Assembly: GCF_021556395.1 (NCBI RefSeq)
Contig: NZ_JAKGCS010000036.1
Location: 1 to 64,000 of the forward strand
Reading direction: 5' to 3'
DNA length: 64,000 bases
Source of the DNA: Acuticoccus kalidii
GTDB taxonomy: Bacteria; Pseudomonadota; Alphaproteobacteria; Rhizobiales; Amorphaceae
Position numbers and translations under genes: made by a program. Below are positions 11,007-19,864 of this stretch, one piece after another. The notes beneath the pieces are model-generated. The model was not told the origin of the DNA, ran no database searches, and worked only from the letters and a program-made list of their open reading frames with translations. Numbering within the stretch: position 1 is the first letter of the stretch; every line of letters begins with the position of its first letter.

Positions 11007-11360
11007 ATGTTCAGAAGAATTGCGGTTATTTCTAGTGTGTGTCTGTTGCCGTTTGCTGCGTTGGCGCAGAACACGATCAACGAAGGCGGCCAGGGCGGCA
11101 ACAGCACGCGCGATGCGATGCAGGACAACAATGTCGACCGCCTGCCGCCGCCGAAAAATGCCAATGCGCCCACCGTGCAGACCTCGACGTCCGCCGGCGC
11201 TGGGCTCGAGAAAAATCTCGATTCGGGCGTGAGGGCCGTCACCAAACAGCAGCCGCGCGTCACGAGCGGCGACGGGGACGGCATCGAGGATGGCGACGAG
11301 AGCCAATCCACGCTGAAATCGATGCAGGAATCGAACGTCGACCGCCTGCCGGTGCGCTGA
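11007..11360 (+). CDS. Small secreted protein with duplicated NVDRLP motif
   Basis: A 117-residue protein I do not recognise. It has a clear signal peptide (MFRRIAVISSVCLLPFAALA, cleavage before QN) and a Gly/Asn/Asp-rich mature part with no cysteines or membrane segment. The motif MQ-[DE]-x-NVDRLP occurs twice, once soon after the signal peptide (MQDNNVDRLPPP) and again as the last residues (MQESNVDRLPVR), framing a low-complexity linker. GAGGGGAAG precedes ATG 11007. It stands alone, with a strong terminator behind it. Probably periplasmic or secreted and largely disordered; function unknown. Confidence 0.75.
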   Translation: MFRRIAVISSVCLLPFAALAQNTINEGGQGGNSTRDAMQDNNVDRLPPPKNANAPTVQTSTSAGAGLEKNLDSGVRAVTKQQPRVTSGDGDGIEDGDESQSTLKSMQESNVDRLPVR

Positions 11361-11377
11361 CGGTTTCGCACGAACGG

Positions 11378-11402
11378 GAAGCGGCGCCCTGGGCGCCGCT
11401 TC
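11378..11402. terminator. Bidirectional terminator hairpin between convergent genes
   Basis: Perfect 12-bp arms GAAGCGGCGCCC (11378-11389) and GGGCGCCGCTTC (11391-11402), with TGTCCGTTATT following on the plus strand. It sits between the convergent small secreted protein gene and the radical SAM gene. Confidence 0.65.
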
Positions 11403-11408
11403 TGTCCG

Positions 11409-13073
11409 TTATTCGGCGGCGATCGCCGGGGGCGGCGTGAGCGCCGAGCTGCGGTCGAGTTCGGCGATCTTCTTGTCGATCGTCGACAGGACCGTTTTTG
11501 CGAACGGACCGGTGTGGGTGTAGGCCGCGAGGCTGAGGAAGACCGATTCCATCGCCTGCGAATCCTGTTTCGCGGCGTGGAGGAGGGTGCCCCAATAGAG
11601 CCGCTTGCCCTCGGGCGCCGCAATGCCGAGGTGCCAGGACAGGCGCACCACGAACATCACATTCTTGATCAGGCCGGACCGCAGGACGTTGATGTTCGCG
11701 TCCTTGAAGTGCAGCAGCTCGGAAAGGCGTCGCACACGCTTGTGGTAGTCTTCCAGATTGTAGGTCCGCGCGATGACGGTGCGGAAATCTTCCAGGATCT
11801 GCCGCCGCGGCCGCACCGTGTCGAAGTTCAGCCCCTGGGTGCACTGGTCGGCGCTGCCGGCGGCCATGATGGCTTCCATGTCGCCGTCGGGGTGCAGGCG
11901 GCCTTCCCGCTCGAGCCGGCGGGTGAGTTCGGTGCCGGGTAGGGCATAGAGCAGGCCCACCATGGCGATCGGGATCGCCGCTTCCTCGATGAGATCGGCG
12001 ATCGCGTCACCCACCGGGCCCTTTTCCTCGTCGAAGCCGACGATGAAGCCGGCAAGCACGGCAAGGCCGCTCGCGTAGACCTTGTGAACGCTCTCGGCGA
12101 TGTTCCGCTTGGTGTTCTGCTTCTTCTTCGTGGCGGTGAGGACGTCAGGGTCGGGGCTCTCGATGCCGATGAAGACGCCGATGAAGCCGGCCTTGGAGAG
12201 CATCCCCATGAGGTCGGCGTCGTCGGCGATGTTGAGCGAGGCTTCGGTCGAGAAGTCGAACGGGTATTTGTGCTCTTCCTGCCAGCGGATCAGCTCCGGC
12301 AGGAACGCCTTCACGGCCTTTTTGTTGCCGATCAGATTGTCGTCCACGAAATTGACGTGGCCACGATGGCCGAGCGCATAGATCCGGTCGAGTTCGGACA
12401 GCATCTGCGCCGTCGCCTTGGTGCGCGGACGGCGGCCGAACAATTCGATGATGTCGCAGAATTCGCAGGTGAAGGGGCAGCCTCGGGAGAACTGCACCGT
12501 CATCTGGAGATATTTGTCGCGATTAAGGAGGTCGAAGCGCGGGATCGGCGAGGCCTCGACGTCGGCCTTGAAGCGCTCCGGGTCGAACCGGCCGCGCTCG
12601 GCACCGCTGCGCCACGCCTCGATCAGCGCGTCGATCACCGTCTCGGCCTCGCCGGTCACGATGAAATCGGCGTGTTCGTAGACGTGCGGGCTCGACATGA
12701 CGTCCGGCCCGCCGACGGCGACCTTGCGGCCGAGCCCCTGCGCCCACTCGACGATGTGGAGGAAATCGGCCCGCTGGGGCAGCATCCCGCCGGTCATCAC
12801 GAGGTCGGCGGCGAGGATGTCCTCGTCGGTCACCGTCTCGATATTGCGATCGAGCAGGCGCACGTCCCAATCCTCGGGCAGCATCGAGGCGACGGTGATG
12901 AGGCCGAGCGGCGGCATCGGATATTCCGCGCCGTACATTTGGCAGGTCGATTCCATCGACCAGAACGAGCCGCCCATAAAACGGGGATAGATCATCAGGA
13001 CCCGTGGAGGCGCCGAGCGCAGCACGGGTCGTTCCGGATAGACGAGCTCAGCTCGGATGGGTGGTTGTGACAT
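11409..13073 (-). CDS. B12-binding radical SAM protein, HpnP-like
   Basis: A 554-residue protein with an N-terminal cobalamin-binding Rossmann domain (about 24-150), a radical SAM barrel with CxxxCxxC at C199, C203 and C206 (CPFTCEFC), and a long C-terminal region of the DUF4070 type. The family holds class B radical SAM enzymes, including the hopanoid C-2 methylase HpnP; the start of the domain (YPRFMGGSFWSMEST, AEYPMPPLGLITVASMLP) resembles HpnP and its close relatives. No hopanoid genes are in the window, so a related methylase is equally possible. ATG 13073 has GGAGG upstream; longer frames run into ahcY antisense and are not real. Divergent from ahcY, which would remove the S-adenosylhomocysteine such a methylase makes. 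Confidence 0.8.
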   Translation of the reverse strand: MSQPPIRAELVYPERPVLRSAPPRVLMIYPRFMGGSFWSMESTCQMYGAEYPMPPLGLITVASMLPEDWDVRLLDRNIETVTDEDILAADLVMTGGMLPQRADFLHIVEWAQGLGRKVAVGGPDVMSSPHVYEHADFIVTGEAETVIDALIEAWRSGAERGRFDPERFKADVEASPIPRFDLLNRDKYLQMTVQFSRGCPFTCEFCDIIELFGRRPRTKATAQMLSELDRIYALGHRGHVNFVDDNLIGNKKAVKAFLPELIRWQEEHKYPFDFSTEASLNIADDADLMGMLSKAGFIGVFIGIESPDPDVLTATKKKQNTKRNIAESVHKVYASGLAVLAGFIVGFDEEKGPVGDAIADLIEEAAIPIAMVGLLYALPGTELTRRLEREGRLHPDGDMEAIMAAGSADQCTQGLNFDTVRPRRQILEDFRTVIARTYNLEDYHKRVRRLSELLHFKDANINVLRSGLIKNVMFVVRLSWHLGIAAPEGKRLYWGTLLHAAKQDSQAMESVFLSLAAYTHTGPFAKTVLSTIDKKIAELDRSSALTPPPAIAAE

Positions 13074-13184
13074 AACGCGCGAACCTCCGCTGCCCCGAGG
13101 AGTAGACGATTTTCGACGCCCTGACCATCGGGGGATTGGCGCGCGTTTTCCGTGGGATCGGCCGGCCATACGCACAGCGGGAAA

Positions 13185-13206
13185 CGGGTATGCGGTCGAA
13201 TACCCG
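13185..13206. promoter_or_regulatory. Inverted repeat upstream of ahcY
   Basis: CGGGTAT (13185-13191) and ATACCCG (13200-13206) form a perfect 7-bp inverted repeat with eight bases between. It lies in the divergent promoter region of the radical SAM gene and ahcY, next to a second inverted repeat at 13210-13229. Either an operator or part of a structured leader. Confidence 0.4.
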
Positions 13207-13209
13207 CAT

Positions 13210-13229
13210 AACGATATCTTTATATCGTT
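13210..13229. promoter_or_regulatory. Candidate operator (SahR-like) upstream of ahcY
   Basis: A perfect 8-bp inverted repeat, AACGATAT/ATATCGTT around CTTT, 54 bases before the ahcY start. The centre ATATCTTTATAT is AT-rich and recalls the operators reported for ArsR-family S-adenosylhomocysteine-responsive regulators (SahR) in front of proteobacterial methionine-cycle genes. The motif match is from memory, so the regulator assignment is tentative; the palindrome itself is plain. Confidence 0.5.
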
Positions 13230-13283
13230 GCATGACGGGCCATGTCGCCGTATACAGCGGCCGACAAACTGAAGGACTATTGC

Positions 13284-14690
13284 ATGGACACCCTTGCGGA
13301 CGTGAAATACGTCGTCAAAGACATCGAGCTTGCGGACTACGGGCGCACCGAGATCGGTATCGCCGAAGTGGAGATGCCGGGGCTGATGGCCGTGCGCGAG
13401 GAAAACGCCGCTGCGCAGCCGCTGAAGGGCGCGCGCATTGCCGGCTCGCTGCACATGACCATTCAGACCGCCGTCCTCATCGAGACGCTGGTCGCGCTCG
13501 GCGCCGAAGTGCGCTGGGCCTCTTGCAACGTGTTCTCCACGCAGGACCACGCTGCCTCCGCGATCGCCGCGGCCGGGATTCCCGTCTTCGCCGTGAAGGG
13601 CGAGACGCTGAGCGAATATTGGGACTACGCCGACCAGATCCTCGACTGGGGCAACGGCGAGACCTGCAACATGATCCTCGACGATGGCGGCGACGCGACG
13701 ATGCTCGTGATGCTCGGCTCGAAGGCCGAGTCGGATCCGTCGGTGCTCTCCAAGCCCGCCAACGAGGAAGAAGAGGCGCTGTTCGAGACGATCAAGCGCC
13801 GGATCGCCAAGGATCCGACCTTCTATTCGCGTTGTAAGGCCAACATCCGCGGCGTCTCCGAAGAGACGACGACGGGCGTTCTGCGCCTCTACCAGATGGA
13901 GAAGCGCGGCGAGCTCGCCTTCCCGGCGATCAACGTCAACGACTCGGTCACCAAGTCGAAGTTCGACAACAAGTATGGTTGCCGTGAGAGCCTCGTCGAC
14001 GCGATCCGTCGCGGCACCGACGTGATGATGGCCGGCAAGGTCGCGATCGTCTGCGGTTATGGCGACGTCGGCAAAGGCTCGGCCGCCTCGCTCGCCGGCT
14101 CCGGCGCCCGCGTTCTCGTCACCGAGATCGACCCGATCTGCGCGCTGCAAGCCGCCATGGACGGCTTCGAGGTCGTCACCCTCGACGATGCTGCGCACCG
14201 CGCCGACATCGTCGTCACCGCGACCGGCAACAAGGACGTCGTCACCGTCGACCAGATGCGCAAGCTGAAGGACATGGCGATCGTCTGCAATATCGGCCAC
14301 TTCGACAACGAGATTCAGGTCGCCGGCCTGAAGAACATGAAGTGGAAGAACGTGAAGCCGCAGGTGGACCTCATCGAGTTCCCGGACGGCAAGCGGATGA
14401 TCCTCCTCTCGGAAGGCCGTCTCGTGAACCTCGGCAACGCCACGGGTCACCCGAGCTTCGTGATGTCCGCCTCGTTCTCGAACCAGACGCTGGCCCAGAT
14501 CGAGCTCTGGAACAACGCCGGCAAGTACGAGAACAAGGTCTACGTGCTGCCCAAGCACCTCGACGAGAAGGTTGCCGAACTGCACCTTGCCAAGCTCGGT
14601 GCGACGCTGACGAAGCTCTCCCAGGAGCAGGCCGATTATATCGGTGTCGGCGAAAGCGGCCCCTTCAAGACCGAAGCGTACCGCTACTAA
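13284..14690 (+). CDS. ahcY: Adenosylhomocysteinase
   Basis: A 468-residue S-adenosylhomocysteine hydrolase, NAD-dependent, splitting SAH into adenosine and homocysteine. Conserved stretches include [21 protein letters not shown], the NAD-binding [10 protein letters not shown], and the C-terminal KTEAYRY that contributes to the NAD site of the neighbouring subunit. ATG 13284 is preceded at seven bases by GAAGGA; an in-frame ATG at 13242 lies in the leader. Its stop overlaps the start of the next gene (TAATG). An adenosine kinase for the product adenosine is encoded at 37.4 kb. Confidence 0.98.
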   Translation: MDTLADVKYVVKDIELADYGRTEIGIAEVEMPGLMAVREENAAAQPLKGARIAGSLHMTIQTAVLIETLVALGAEVRWASCNVFSTQDHAASAIAAAGIPVFAVKGETLSEYWDYADQILDWGNGETCNMILDDGGDATMLVMLGSKAESDPSVLSKPANEEEEALFETIKRRIAKDPTFYSRCKANIRGVSEETTTGVLRLYQMEKRGELAFPAINVNDSVTKSKFDNKYGCRESLVDAIRRGTDVMMAGKVAIVCGYGDVGKGSAASLAGSGARVLVTEIDPICALQAAMDGFEVVTLDDAAHRADIVVTATGNKDVVTVDQMRKLKDMAIVCNIGHFDNEIQVAGLKNMKWKNVKPQVDLIEFPDGKRMILLSEGRLVNLGNATGHPSFVMSASFSNQTLAQIELWNNAGKYENKVYVLPKHLDEKVAELHLAKLGATLTKLSQEQADYIGVGESGPFKTEAYRY

Positions 14691-15814
14691 TGGCGACGCC
14701 GTTCACCTCCTTGGTGGCGGCGCTCCCCGCGAGCGTGCCGTTCGTCGGTCCGGAGGCGCAAGAGCGCGCCATGGGTTCGTCGTTCCGCGCTCGTCTCGGC
14801 GCGAATGAGAATGCATTCGGGCCCTCCCCGAAGGCGGTGGCCGCGATGGCGGCCGCCGCCTCGGAGGTCTGGCAGTATGGCGACCCGGAGAACCACGATC
14901 TCCGGGCCGCGATCGCGGCGCATCATGGCGTCGCGGAAGATCGCATCGCGATCGGCGAGGGGATCGACGGTCTCCTCGGCCTCGTCGTCAGGATGGTGGT
15001 GGAGGCGGGAACGCCGGTGATCACCTCCGCCGGGGCCTATCCGACATTCAATTATCATGTGCACGGCTTCGGCGGCCGTCTCGTCACGGTGCCGTATCGC
15101 GACGACCGGGAAGACCCGGCCGCGATCCTCGACGCCGTCCGGCGCGAGAATGCGCCGCTCGCTTATTTCGCCAATCCCGACAATCCGATGGGCACCTGGC
15201 ACGAGGCCGGCGACGTCACCGCGATGATCGACGCCTGGCCGCAGGGCGCGATCCTCTGTCTCGACGAGGCCTATGTCGAGTTCTCGGACGGGGTGGCCCC
15301 GCCGATCGATCTCGAGCATCCCGGCCTTATCCGCATGCGGACCTTCTCGAAGGCCTACGGGCTCGCCGGCGCGCGGATCGGCTATGCGATCACGACGGCG
15401 GAGCTTGCGACGGCCTTCAACAAGGTGCGCAACCATTTCGGCGTCAATCGGATCGCCCAGGCCGGAGCGCTCGCGGCGCTCGCGGACGAGGCCTATCTCG
15501 CCGAGGTGACGGGACAGGTCGCGGCGGCGAAGGCGCGGATCGGAGCGATCGCCGCGGCGCACGGCATGGTCGCGATCCCGAGCGCGACCAATTTCGTCGC
15601 GATCGATACCGGCTATGACGGAGCGGTCGCGCGGGCGCTGGTCGCCGCGCTCGGCCGGCGTGGGGTCTTCGTCCGCATGCCGTTCGTCGCGCCGCAAGAC
15701 CGGTGCATCCGCATCTCCGCCGCGCCGGACGCGCTTCTGGACGTGTTCGAGGAGGCGCTGGGGCCGGCCCTTGCGGATGCCCTCGCCGCGGCGGGAACGG
15801 CGAGCGCGGCCTGA
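14690..15814 (+). CDS. HisC-like PLP-dependent aminotransferase
   Basis: A 374-residue fold-type I aminotransferase of the histidinol-phosphate/aromatic group. The PLP lysine is K221 in FSKAYGLAGARIGY, with the supporting ANPDNPMGT (162-168) and LDEAY (D192, Y195). The start ATG overlaps the last base of the ahcY stop, so the gene is coupled to ahcY. It may make histidine or an aromatic amino acid, or act in methionine salvage given its partner; sequence does not decide. Confidence 0.85.
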   Translation: MATPFTSLVAALPASVPFVGPEAQERAMGSSFRARLGANENAFGPSPKAVAAMAAAASEVWQYGDPENHDLRAAIAAHHGVAEDRIAIGEGIDGLLGLVVRMVVEAGTPVITSAGAYPTFNYHVHGFGGRLVTVPYRDDREDPAAILDAVRRENAPLAYFANPDNPMGTWHEAGDVTAMIDAWPQGAILCLDEAYVEFSDGVAPPIDLEHPGLIRMRTFSKAYGLAGARIGYAITTAELATAFNKVRNHFGVNRIAQAGALAALADEAYLAEVTGQVAAAKARIGAIAAAHGMVAIPSATNFVAIDTGYDGAVARALVAALGRRGVFVRMPFVAPQDRCIRISAAPDALLDVFEEALGPALADALAAAGTASAA

Positions 15815-16074
15815 AACGGCAATGGCGGGCGGGCTCACCTCCCGTCCGCCTCCTGAAAGATTTGATCCCGGCGTCGCCGCTCCGCCGGCGCGTGCGGCGC
15901 GCATCGGGATCGTCAGGCGCCGGACCCTGCGCACCGTCCGACCTCTCCCCCGTTGGACCTCTCCCTTGTCCTCGCGGTTCCGCCGGCGTGCCCGATGCCG
16001 GGCGCGTCACGCGGCGCCGCCTCTGCTCGCCATCTTAGGCGCGCGCTGACCCGCGGGGATTGGTCCGCGATCGT

Positions 16075-16404
16075 TCAGCGGTCGGTGGTGGGGCGGCTAT
16101 AGCCGTAACGGTCCTGGGCGCGGTTCGCGTCGAGCATGAGGCTGCGGTCGACCCGGCCGTCCGCGCCGATGAGGTTCGCCGAGGGCTGGCGCCGGCCACT
16201 GCTATAGCTGCGCGTTGCGCGTGCCGGCTCCTCGCCGACGAGGAAGGGCTGGTTGAGGCCGCGACCGGGGACGAGATCATCGTCATAGACGACGCCGTTC
16301 GAGTAGGAGAGCTGGGTGTCTCCATAGCTCTGAGCAGCGGCGGGAGCGACGATCGCGGCGAAGAGGCCGATCGCGGCGAGGGCGGTAAGGGGGATCGTCT
16401 TCAT
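16075..16404 (-). CDS. Small secreted protein, unknown
   Basis: A 109-residue protein not recognised. A signal peptide is clear (MKTIPLTALAAIGLFAAIVAPAAA before QSYGD). The mature part is hydrophilic, rich in Ser, Arg, Tyr and Asp (YSNGVVYDDDLVPGRGLNQP, then RQPSANLIGADGRVDRS), without cysteines. ATG 16404 has AGGAGT upstream; the frame upstream of it is not needed. Alone, divergent from the YtoQ gene. Confidence 0.65.
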   Translation of the reverse strand: MKTIPLTALAAIGLFAAIVAPAAAQSYGDTQLSYSNGVVYDDDLVPGRGLNQPFLVGEEPARATRSYSSGRRQPSANLIGADGRVDRSLMLDANRAQDRYGYSRPTTDR

Positions 16405-16676
16405 CGCAGGACTCCTGACAGACGCAACGGGCAGCGCGAGACGTCGCCGCCCGCCCCGCGACAAGGTTGGCGAAGGGTTGACGACATCTCGACAAATGAA
16501 ACGTGCCATGCGGTGCTTTCCAGACCGTTAGCCGAACCCCGGCCGTGCCATTGAAAAGCCGGGAACGGGCCCGATATGGGCGCCGAATACCGCTCATGCG
16601 GGGCACGCGATGGACCGGCAGGCAAAACGTGCTCTAGGTGGGCGGGAATCGACCACGAGGGATCACGGGAAACGCC

Positions 16677-17165
16677 ATGGACGTCGAACTCACTGTCTAT
16701 CTCTCCGGAGAGATCCACTCCGATTGGCGCGATCAGATCGCCGACGGCATCGAAGAGCTCGACTTGCCGGTCGACCTCACCGGCCCCGTGACGGATCATG
16801 ACGCGTCGGACGATTGCGGAGTGACGATCCTCGGTCACGAGGACAGCAGCTTCTGGAAGGATCATAAAGGCGCGAAGCTGAACGCGATTCGGACCCGCAC
16901 GCTGATCGGCGAGGCCGACCTTCTGGTGATCCGCTTTGGCGACAAGTACAAGCAATGGAACGCCGCCTTCGATGCCGGCTACGCCGCCGCCCAGGGCACG
17001 CCCTATATCGTGATGCACTCCAAGGAGCACGCGCACGCCCTCAAGGAGGTCGACGCGGAGGCCTTCGCCGTCTGCGAGACGCCGGAGCAGGTCGTCGCGA
17101 TCCTGCGCTATGTCACCCGCGGCGAGCTGATGCGGCCTTCGCCGACGCTTTCGCTGGTGCGCTGA
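16677..17165 (+). CDS. ytoQ: YtoQ family protein
   Basis: A 162-residue protein of the YtoQ family (begins MDVELTVYLSGEIHSDWR; SFWKDHKGAKLNAIRTRTLIGEADLLVIRFG; YKQWNAAFDAGYAAAQGTPYIVMH). The fold is related to nucleoside 2-deoxyribosyltransferase-like proteins, and the role is unknown. Length is full for the family. It converges on the CDP-alcohol phosphatidyltransferase gene. Confidence 0.88.
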   Translation: MDVELTVYLSGEIHSDWRDQIADGIEELDLPVDLTGPVTDHDASDDCGVTILGHEDSSFWKDHKGAKLNAIRTRTLIGEADLLVIRFGDKYKQWNAAFDAGYAAAQGTPYIVMHSKEHAHALKEVDAEAFAVCETPEQVVAILRYVTRGELMRPSPTLSLVR

Positions 17166-17177
17166 GGACCCCACGGC

Positions 17178-17837
17178 TCACGCGCCGGCGCGGAGAAAGG
17201 CGGCGAGACGGGCAAGGCGCCGCCAGGCGGTCGCCCCCGCGCCGATCGCGACGAGGAGCGTGGCGGCGAAGAGAATCTCGCCGCGCCCGCCCCAGACCCC
17301 CTCGAATGCCGCGAGGATGGCGGCGACGGTGATCGCCGCCATCCGCTGCTGCTTGGCGAAGGGGCCGGAGAAGTCCGCTGGAGCGCCGAGCGCGCGGCCG
17401 AGTTCGCGCACATAGGCGGTGAGTAAGGCGGCGATCGCGGCGAGCCATCCGGCCGTCGCCCCCCAGTCGGCGATCCATCCCTCTTGCGCCGCCCGCGCGG
17501 CCGAGACGCCGGCGGCGGCCAGGATCACGATATCGGCGATCCGGTCCGGCACCTCGTTGAAGAGCGGGCCGAGGGCGCTCGCTTTGCCGTGCTCCACGGC
17601 GACCATCCCGTCGATGAGATTGGCGAGGAGGCGCAAGGGGCAGAGGAGGGCGGCGAGGAGATAAAGCGGCGGCCAGCCCGGCGCGGCGAGGAGCGCGAGC
17701 GCCGTCCCGACGGCGAAGACGAGGCTCGCCGCCGACACCTGATCGGCGCTGATCCCGGCATGGGCGACGCGGCGCGCGAGGGCGACGGCCCAGCCGGACG
17801 TGCGGCTCGGGATCGGGCGGCGATTGTCGGTGGTCAT
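17178..17837 (-). CDS. CDP-alcohol phosphatidyltransferase family protein
   Basis: A 219-residue membrane protein with several hydrophobic helices. The CDP-alcohol motif D-x2-D-G-x2-A-R-x8-G-x3-D-x3-D is recognisable but altered: N73-L-I-D76-G-M-V-A-V81 ... G90-P-L-F-N94-E-V-P-D98, so the first and third aspartates are Asn and the Arg is Val. Similar Asn variants occur, as far as I recall, in a YnjF/YnbA-like subfamily, so this may be a real subfamily trait. Divergent from a CdsA-like and a PlsC-like gene, which suggests a small phospholipid module resembling E. coli ynbAB. Substrate unknown. Confidence 0.8.
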   Translation of the reverse strand: MTTDNRRPIPSRTSGWAVALARRVAHAGISADQVSAASLVFAVGTALALLAAPGWPPLYLLAALLCPLRLLANLIDGMVAVEHGKASALGPLFNEVPDRIADIVILAAAGVSAARAAQEGWIADWGATAGWLAAIAALLTAYVRELGRALGAPADFSGPFAKQQRMAAITVAAILAAFEGVWGGRGEILFAATLLVAIGAGATAWRRLARLAAFLRAGA

Positions 17838-17980
17838 CGGGCGATCCTCTCCCGGCGGCGCGGCGCGATCGCCGGGGCGGGTGATGCGCCGGCGATCTCG
17901 CCGACGGGGTCACAATCGTGGTCTAACGCCGTCTCAGTCATCCATGTCCTCGTGAGAGCGCCCATCTCCTCGGAGCCGTT

Positions 17981-18892
17981 ATGTTCACCGCCTCGCCCCT
18001 CCTGATCGGCTTCGCGTCGATCCTTGCGCTCCTGATCGCGGGCACGATCGCATCCTTCTGGATGGCGGGGATACGGGCGCGGGTGAAAACCTGGTGGGTG
18101 ATCGTCGTCGCCCTCGGCGCGGCGATGCTCGCCGGGCGGATGGGGGTCATCGTCCTCTTCGCGCTGATCTCGTTCATCGCCTTGCGGGAATATCTGTCCT
18201 TGGTGCCGACGCGCCGGGAGGATCGGCCGGCGCTTCTCCTCGCCTACGCGCTCGTTCCGGCGAGCTATCTGATCGTCGCGCTCGACTGGTACGGGATCTA
18301 TCTCGTGTTCGTGCCGGTCTACGTGTTCCTGTTGATGCCGGCGGTCCTCGTTCTCAATGGACGGACCAAAGGCTATCTCGCGGCGACGGGGATCCTCCAT
18401 TGGGGGATCGTCATCACGGTCTACAATCTCGGCTATGGCGCGCTGTTCATGAACACGCCGCCGGCGGAGGCGCCCTTGGGCGGTGCGGGGCTGTTGTTCT
18501 TCCTCCTCGTGGTGACGGGGCTCAACGACGTCTTCCAATATATCGCCGGGCGGACCATCGGCGGGCCGAAGATCCTGCCCTCGGTGAGCCCGAACAAGAC
18601 CTGGGCGGGTTTTCTCGGCGGCGTCGTGTTGAGCGGGATCCTCGTCTGTCTGCTCGCGCCGATCTTCACGCCGCTGCCGTGGCGGGCGATCCTGATCCTC
18701 GCCGTGCTGATGCCCGTCGCCGGCTTCGCGGGGGACGTGACGATGAGCGCGGTGAAGCGCGATCTCGGCGTGAAGGACGCCTCGAAGCTCCTGCCGGGGC
18801 ATGGCGGGGCGCTCGACCGGCTCGATAGCTTGACCTTCACCGCGCCGCTCACCTTCCACGTGTTCGCCTTCTTCTCGAGCGTGCGGTTCTGA
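17981..18892 (+). CDS. Phosphatidate cytidylyltransferase (CdsA-like)
   Basis: A 303-residue multi-pass membrane enzyme that would make CDP-diacylglycerol from phosphatidate and CTP. The CdsA signature is complete near the C-terminus (256-282): S-x-V-K-R-D-x4-K-D-x-S-x2-L-P-G-H-G-G-x-L-D-R-x-D. The second conserved stretch is GGPKILPSVSPNKTWAGFLGG. A housekeeping cdsA usually sits with dxr and rseP, which are absent here, so this is likely a second paralogue (YnbB type). Followed after three bases by an acyltransferase gene. Confidence 0.88.
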   Translation: MFTASPLLIGFASILALLIAGTIASFWMAGIRARVKTWWVIVVALGAAMLAGRMGVIVLFALISFIALREYLSLVPTRREDRPALLLAYALVPASYLIVALDWYGIYLVFVPVYVFLLMPAVLVLNGRTKGYLAATGILHWGIVITVYNLGYGALFMNTPPAEAPLGGAGLLFFLLVVTGLNDVFQYIAGRTIGGPKILPSVSPNKTWAGFLGGVVLSGILVCLLAPIFTPLPWRAILILAVLMPVAGFAGDVTMSAVKRDLGVKDASKLLPGHGGALDRLDSLTFTAPLTFHVFAFFSSVRF

Positions 18893-18895
18893 CGG

Positions 18896-19519
18896 ATGCG
18901 CGGCCTCGCCCTCGTCCTGTTGCGGCCGGTGTGGTGGCTCCTGTTCGGCCTCAGCGTCGGCGGGCGGGAGCGGTTGCCGCGCGAGGGGCCGGCGATCGTC
19001 GCGGCGAACCACAACAGCCATTTCGACATCCTCTTCCTGCTCAGCGCCTTCGATCGGCGGGCGGTCCAGAATGTACGCGTCGTGGGCGCCGCGGATTATT
19101 TCTTGGCGACGCCGGTCCTGCGCTTCGTCGCGCTCCGGCTCATCGGGCTCCTGCCAATCGAGCGGCGGGTGGAGCGGGGGGCGGTCGATCCGCTGGAGGG
19201 CGCGCGGGCGGCGCTCGCGGCGGGGCGGATCTTGATCGTCTTTCCGGAGGGGACACGCGGCGCACCGGAGGAGATGGGGCGGCTGAAATCCGGGTTGACG
19301 AAGCTCGTGCGGGAGACGGGGGCCCCGATCGTGCCGGTTTATCTGCAAGGGGCGGGGCGGATCCTGCCGCGCGGGGCGCGGGTGCCGGTGCCGTTCACCT
19401 GCACGATGCTCGTCGGCCGGCCGATCGCGGCGGACGGGGACAGGGCGGCGCTGATGGCGCGCCTCGGCGCGGCGTTCGCGCGGCTGAAGGCGGCGGCGCC
19501 GCCGCTCCATTGGACCTGA
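18896..19519 (+). CDS. PlsC-like 1-acyl-glycerol-3-phosphate acyltransferase
   Basis: A 207-residue acyltransferase with motif I NHNSHFD (H39...D44, the catalytic HX4D) and motif III FPEGTRG (116-122). A hydrophobic N-terminus anchors it to the membrane. It would add the second acyl chain to lysophosphatidate, or acylate a related lipid. Directly downstream of the CdsA-like gene, with which it forms an operon; together with the divergent phosphatidyltransferase it could make a distinct phospholipid. Confidence 0.88.
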   Translation: MRGLALVLLRPVWWLLFGLSVGGRERLPREGPAIVAANHNSHFDILFLLSAFDRRAVQNVRVVGAADYFLATPVLRFVALRLIGLLPIERRVERGAVDPLEGARAALAAGRILIVFPEGTRGAPEEMGRLKSGLTKLVRETGAPIVPVYLQGAGRILPRGARVPVPFTCTMLVGRPIAADGDRAALMARLGAAFARLKAAAPPLHWT

Positions 19520-19568
19520 GGCGCTGCGCCCTCCTTGCGGTGGCGGGCGTTCTTAGTAGTCTCGCGCG

Positions 19569-19727
19569 ATGACAAAGATCATCTCCGTCATCGTGGTCCT
19601 CGCGATGGCCGCCCATCTCATCCGTCCGCTCGGACTGCCGGGTCTCAAGCGTCGCTCCGACGTGTGGAAGCTCGCTGCCTCGGCGTTCGTCGTGATCGTG
19701 CTCGTGGTTCTCGTGCGGCCCGAATAA
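19569..19727 (+). CDS. Small two-helix membrane protein
   Basis: A 52-residue open frame ([20 protein letters not shown] ... [20 protein letters not shown]) with a hydrophobic helix at each end and a short basic loop ([10 protein letters not shown]) between. It starts 50 bases after the acyltransferase and uses the same codon style as its neighbours. No strong ribosome site is visible. Similar tiny proteins occur in Rhizobiales as hypotheticals, as far as I recall; function unknown. Confidence 0.55.
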   Translation: MTKIISVIVVLAMAAHLIRPLGLPGLKRRSDVWKLAASAFVVIVLVVLVRPE

Positions 19728-19864
19728 CGGGGCGCGTGCGGCCCGATCGGGGGCGCGGGAACGATCTCGGACGGTCGATTTCCGAAACGATTGTGCGAAA
19801 GGATGGAACCTTACTGCGTGCTTTTCAATTTTGTTCAACGAAGCACAACGGAGCACGCGCTACT

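Noticed and set aside
13074..13283. SAH or SAM riboswitch before ahcY
   Set aside because: The conserved core sequences of the known SAH and SAM riboswitch classes are not seen; only two simple inverted repeats are.
19805..19840. EcfG (general stress) promoter before the DUF1328 gene
   Set aside because: The -35 word GGAAC is present at 19805-19809, but no CGTT follows at 16-18 bases.
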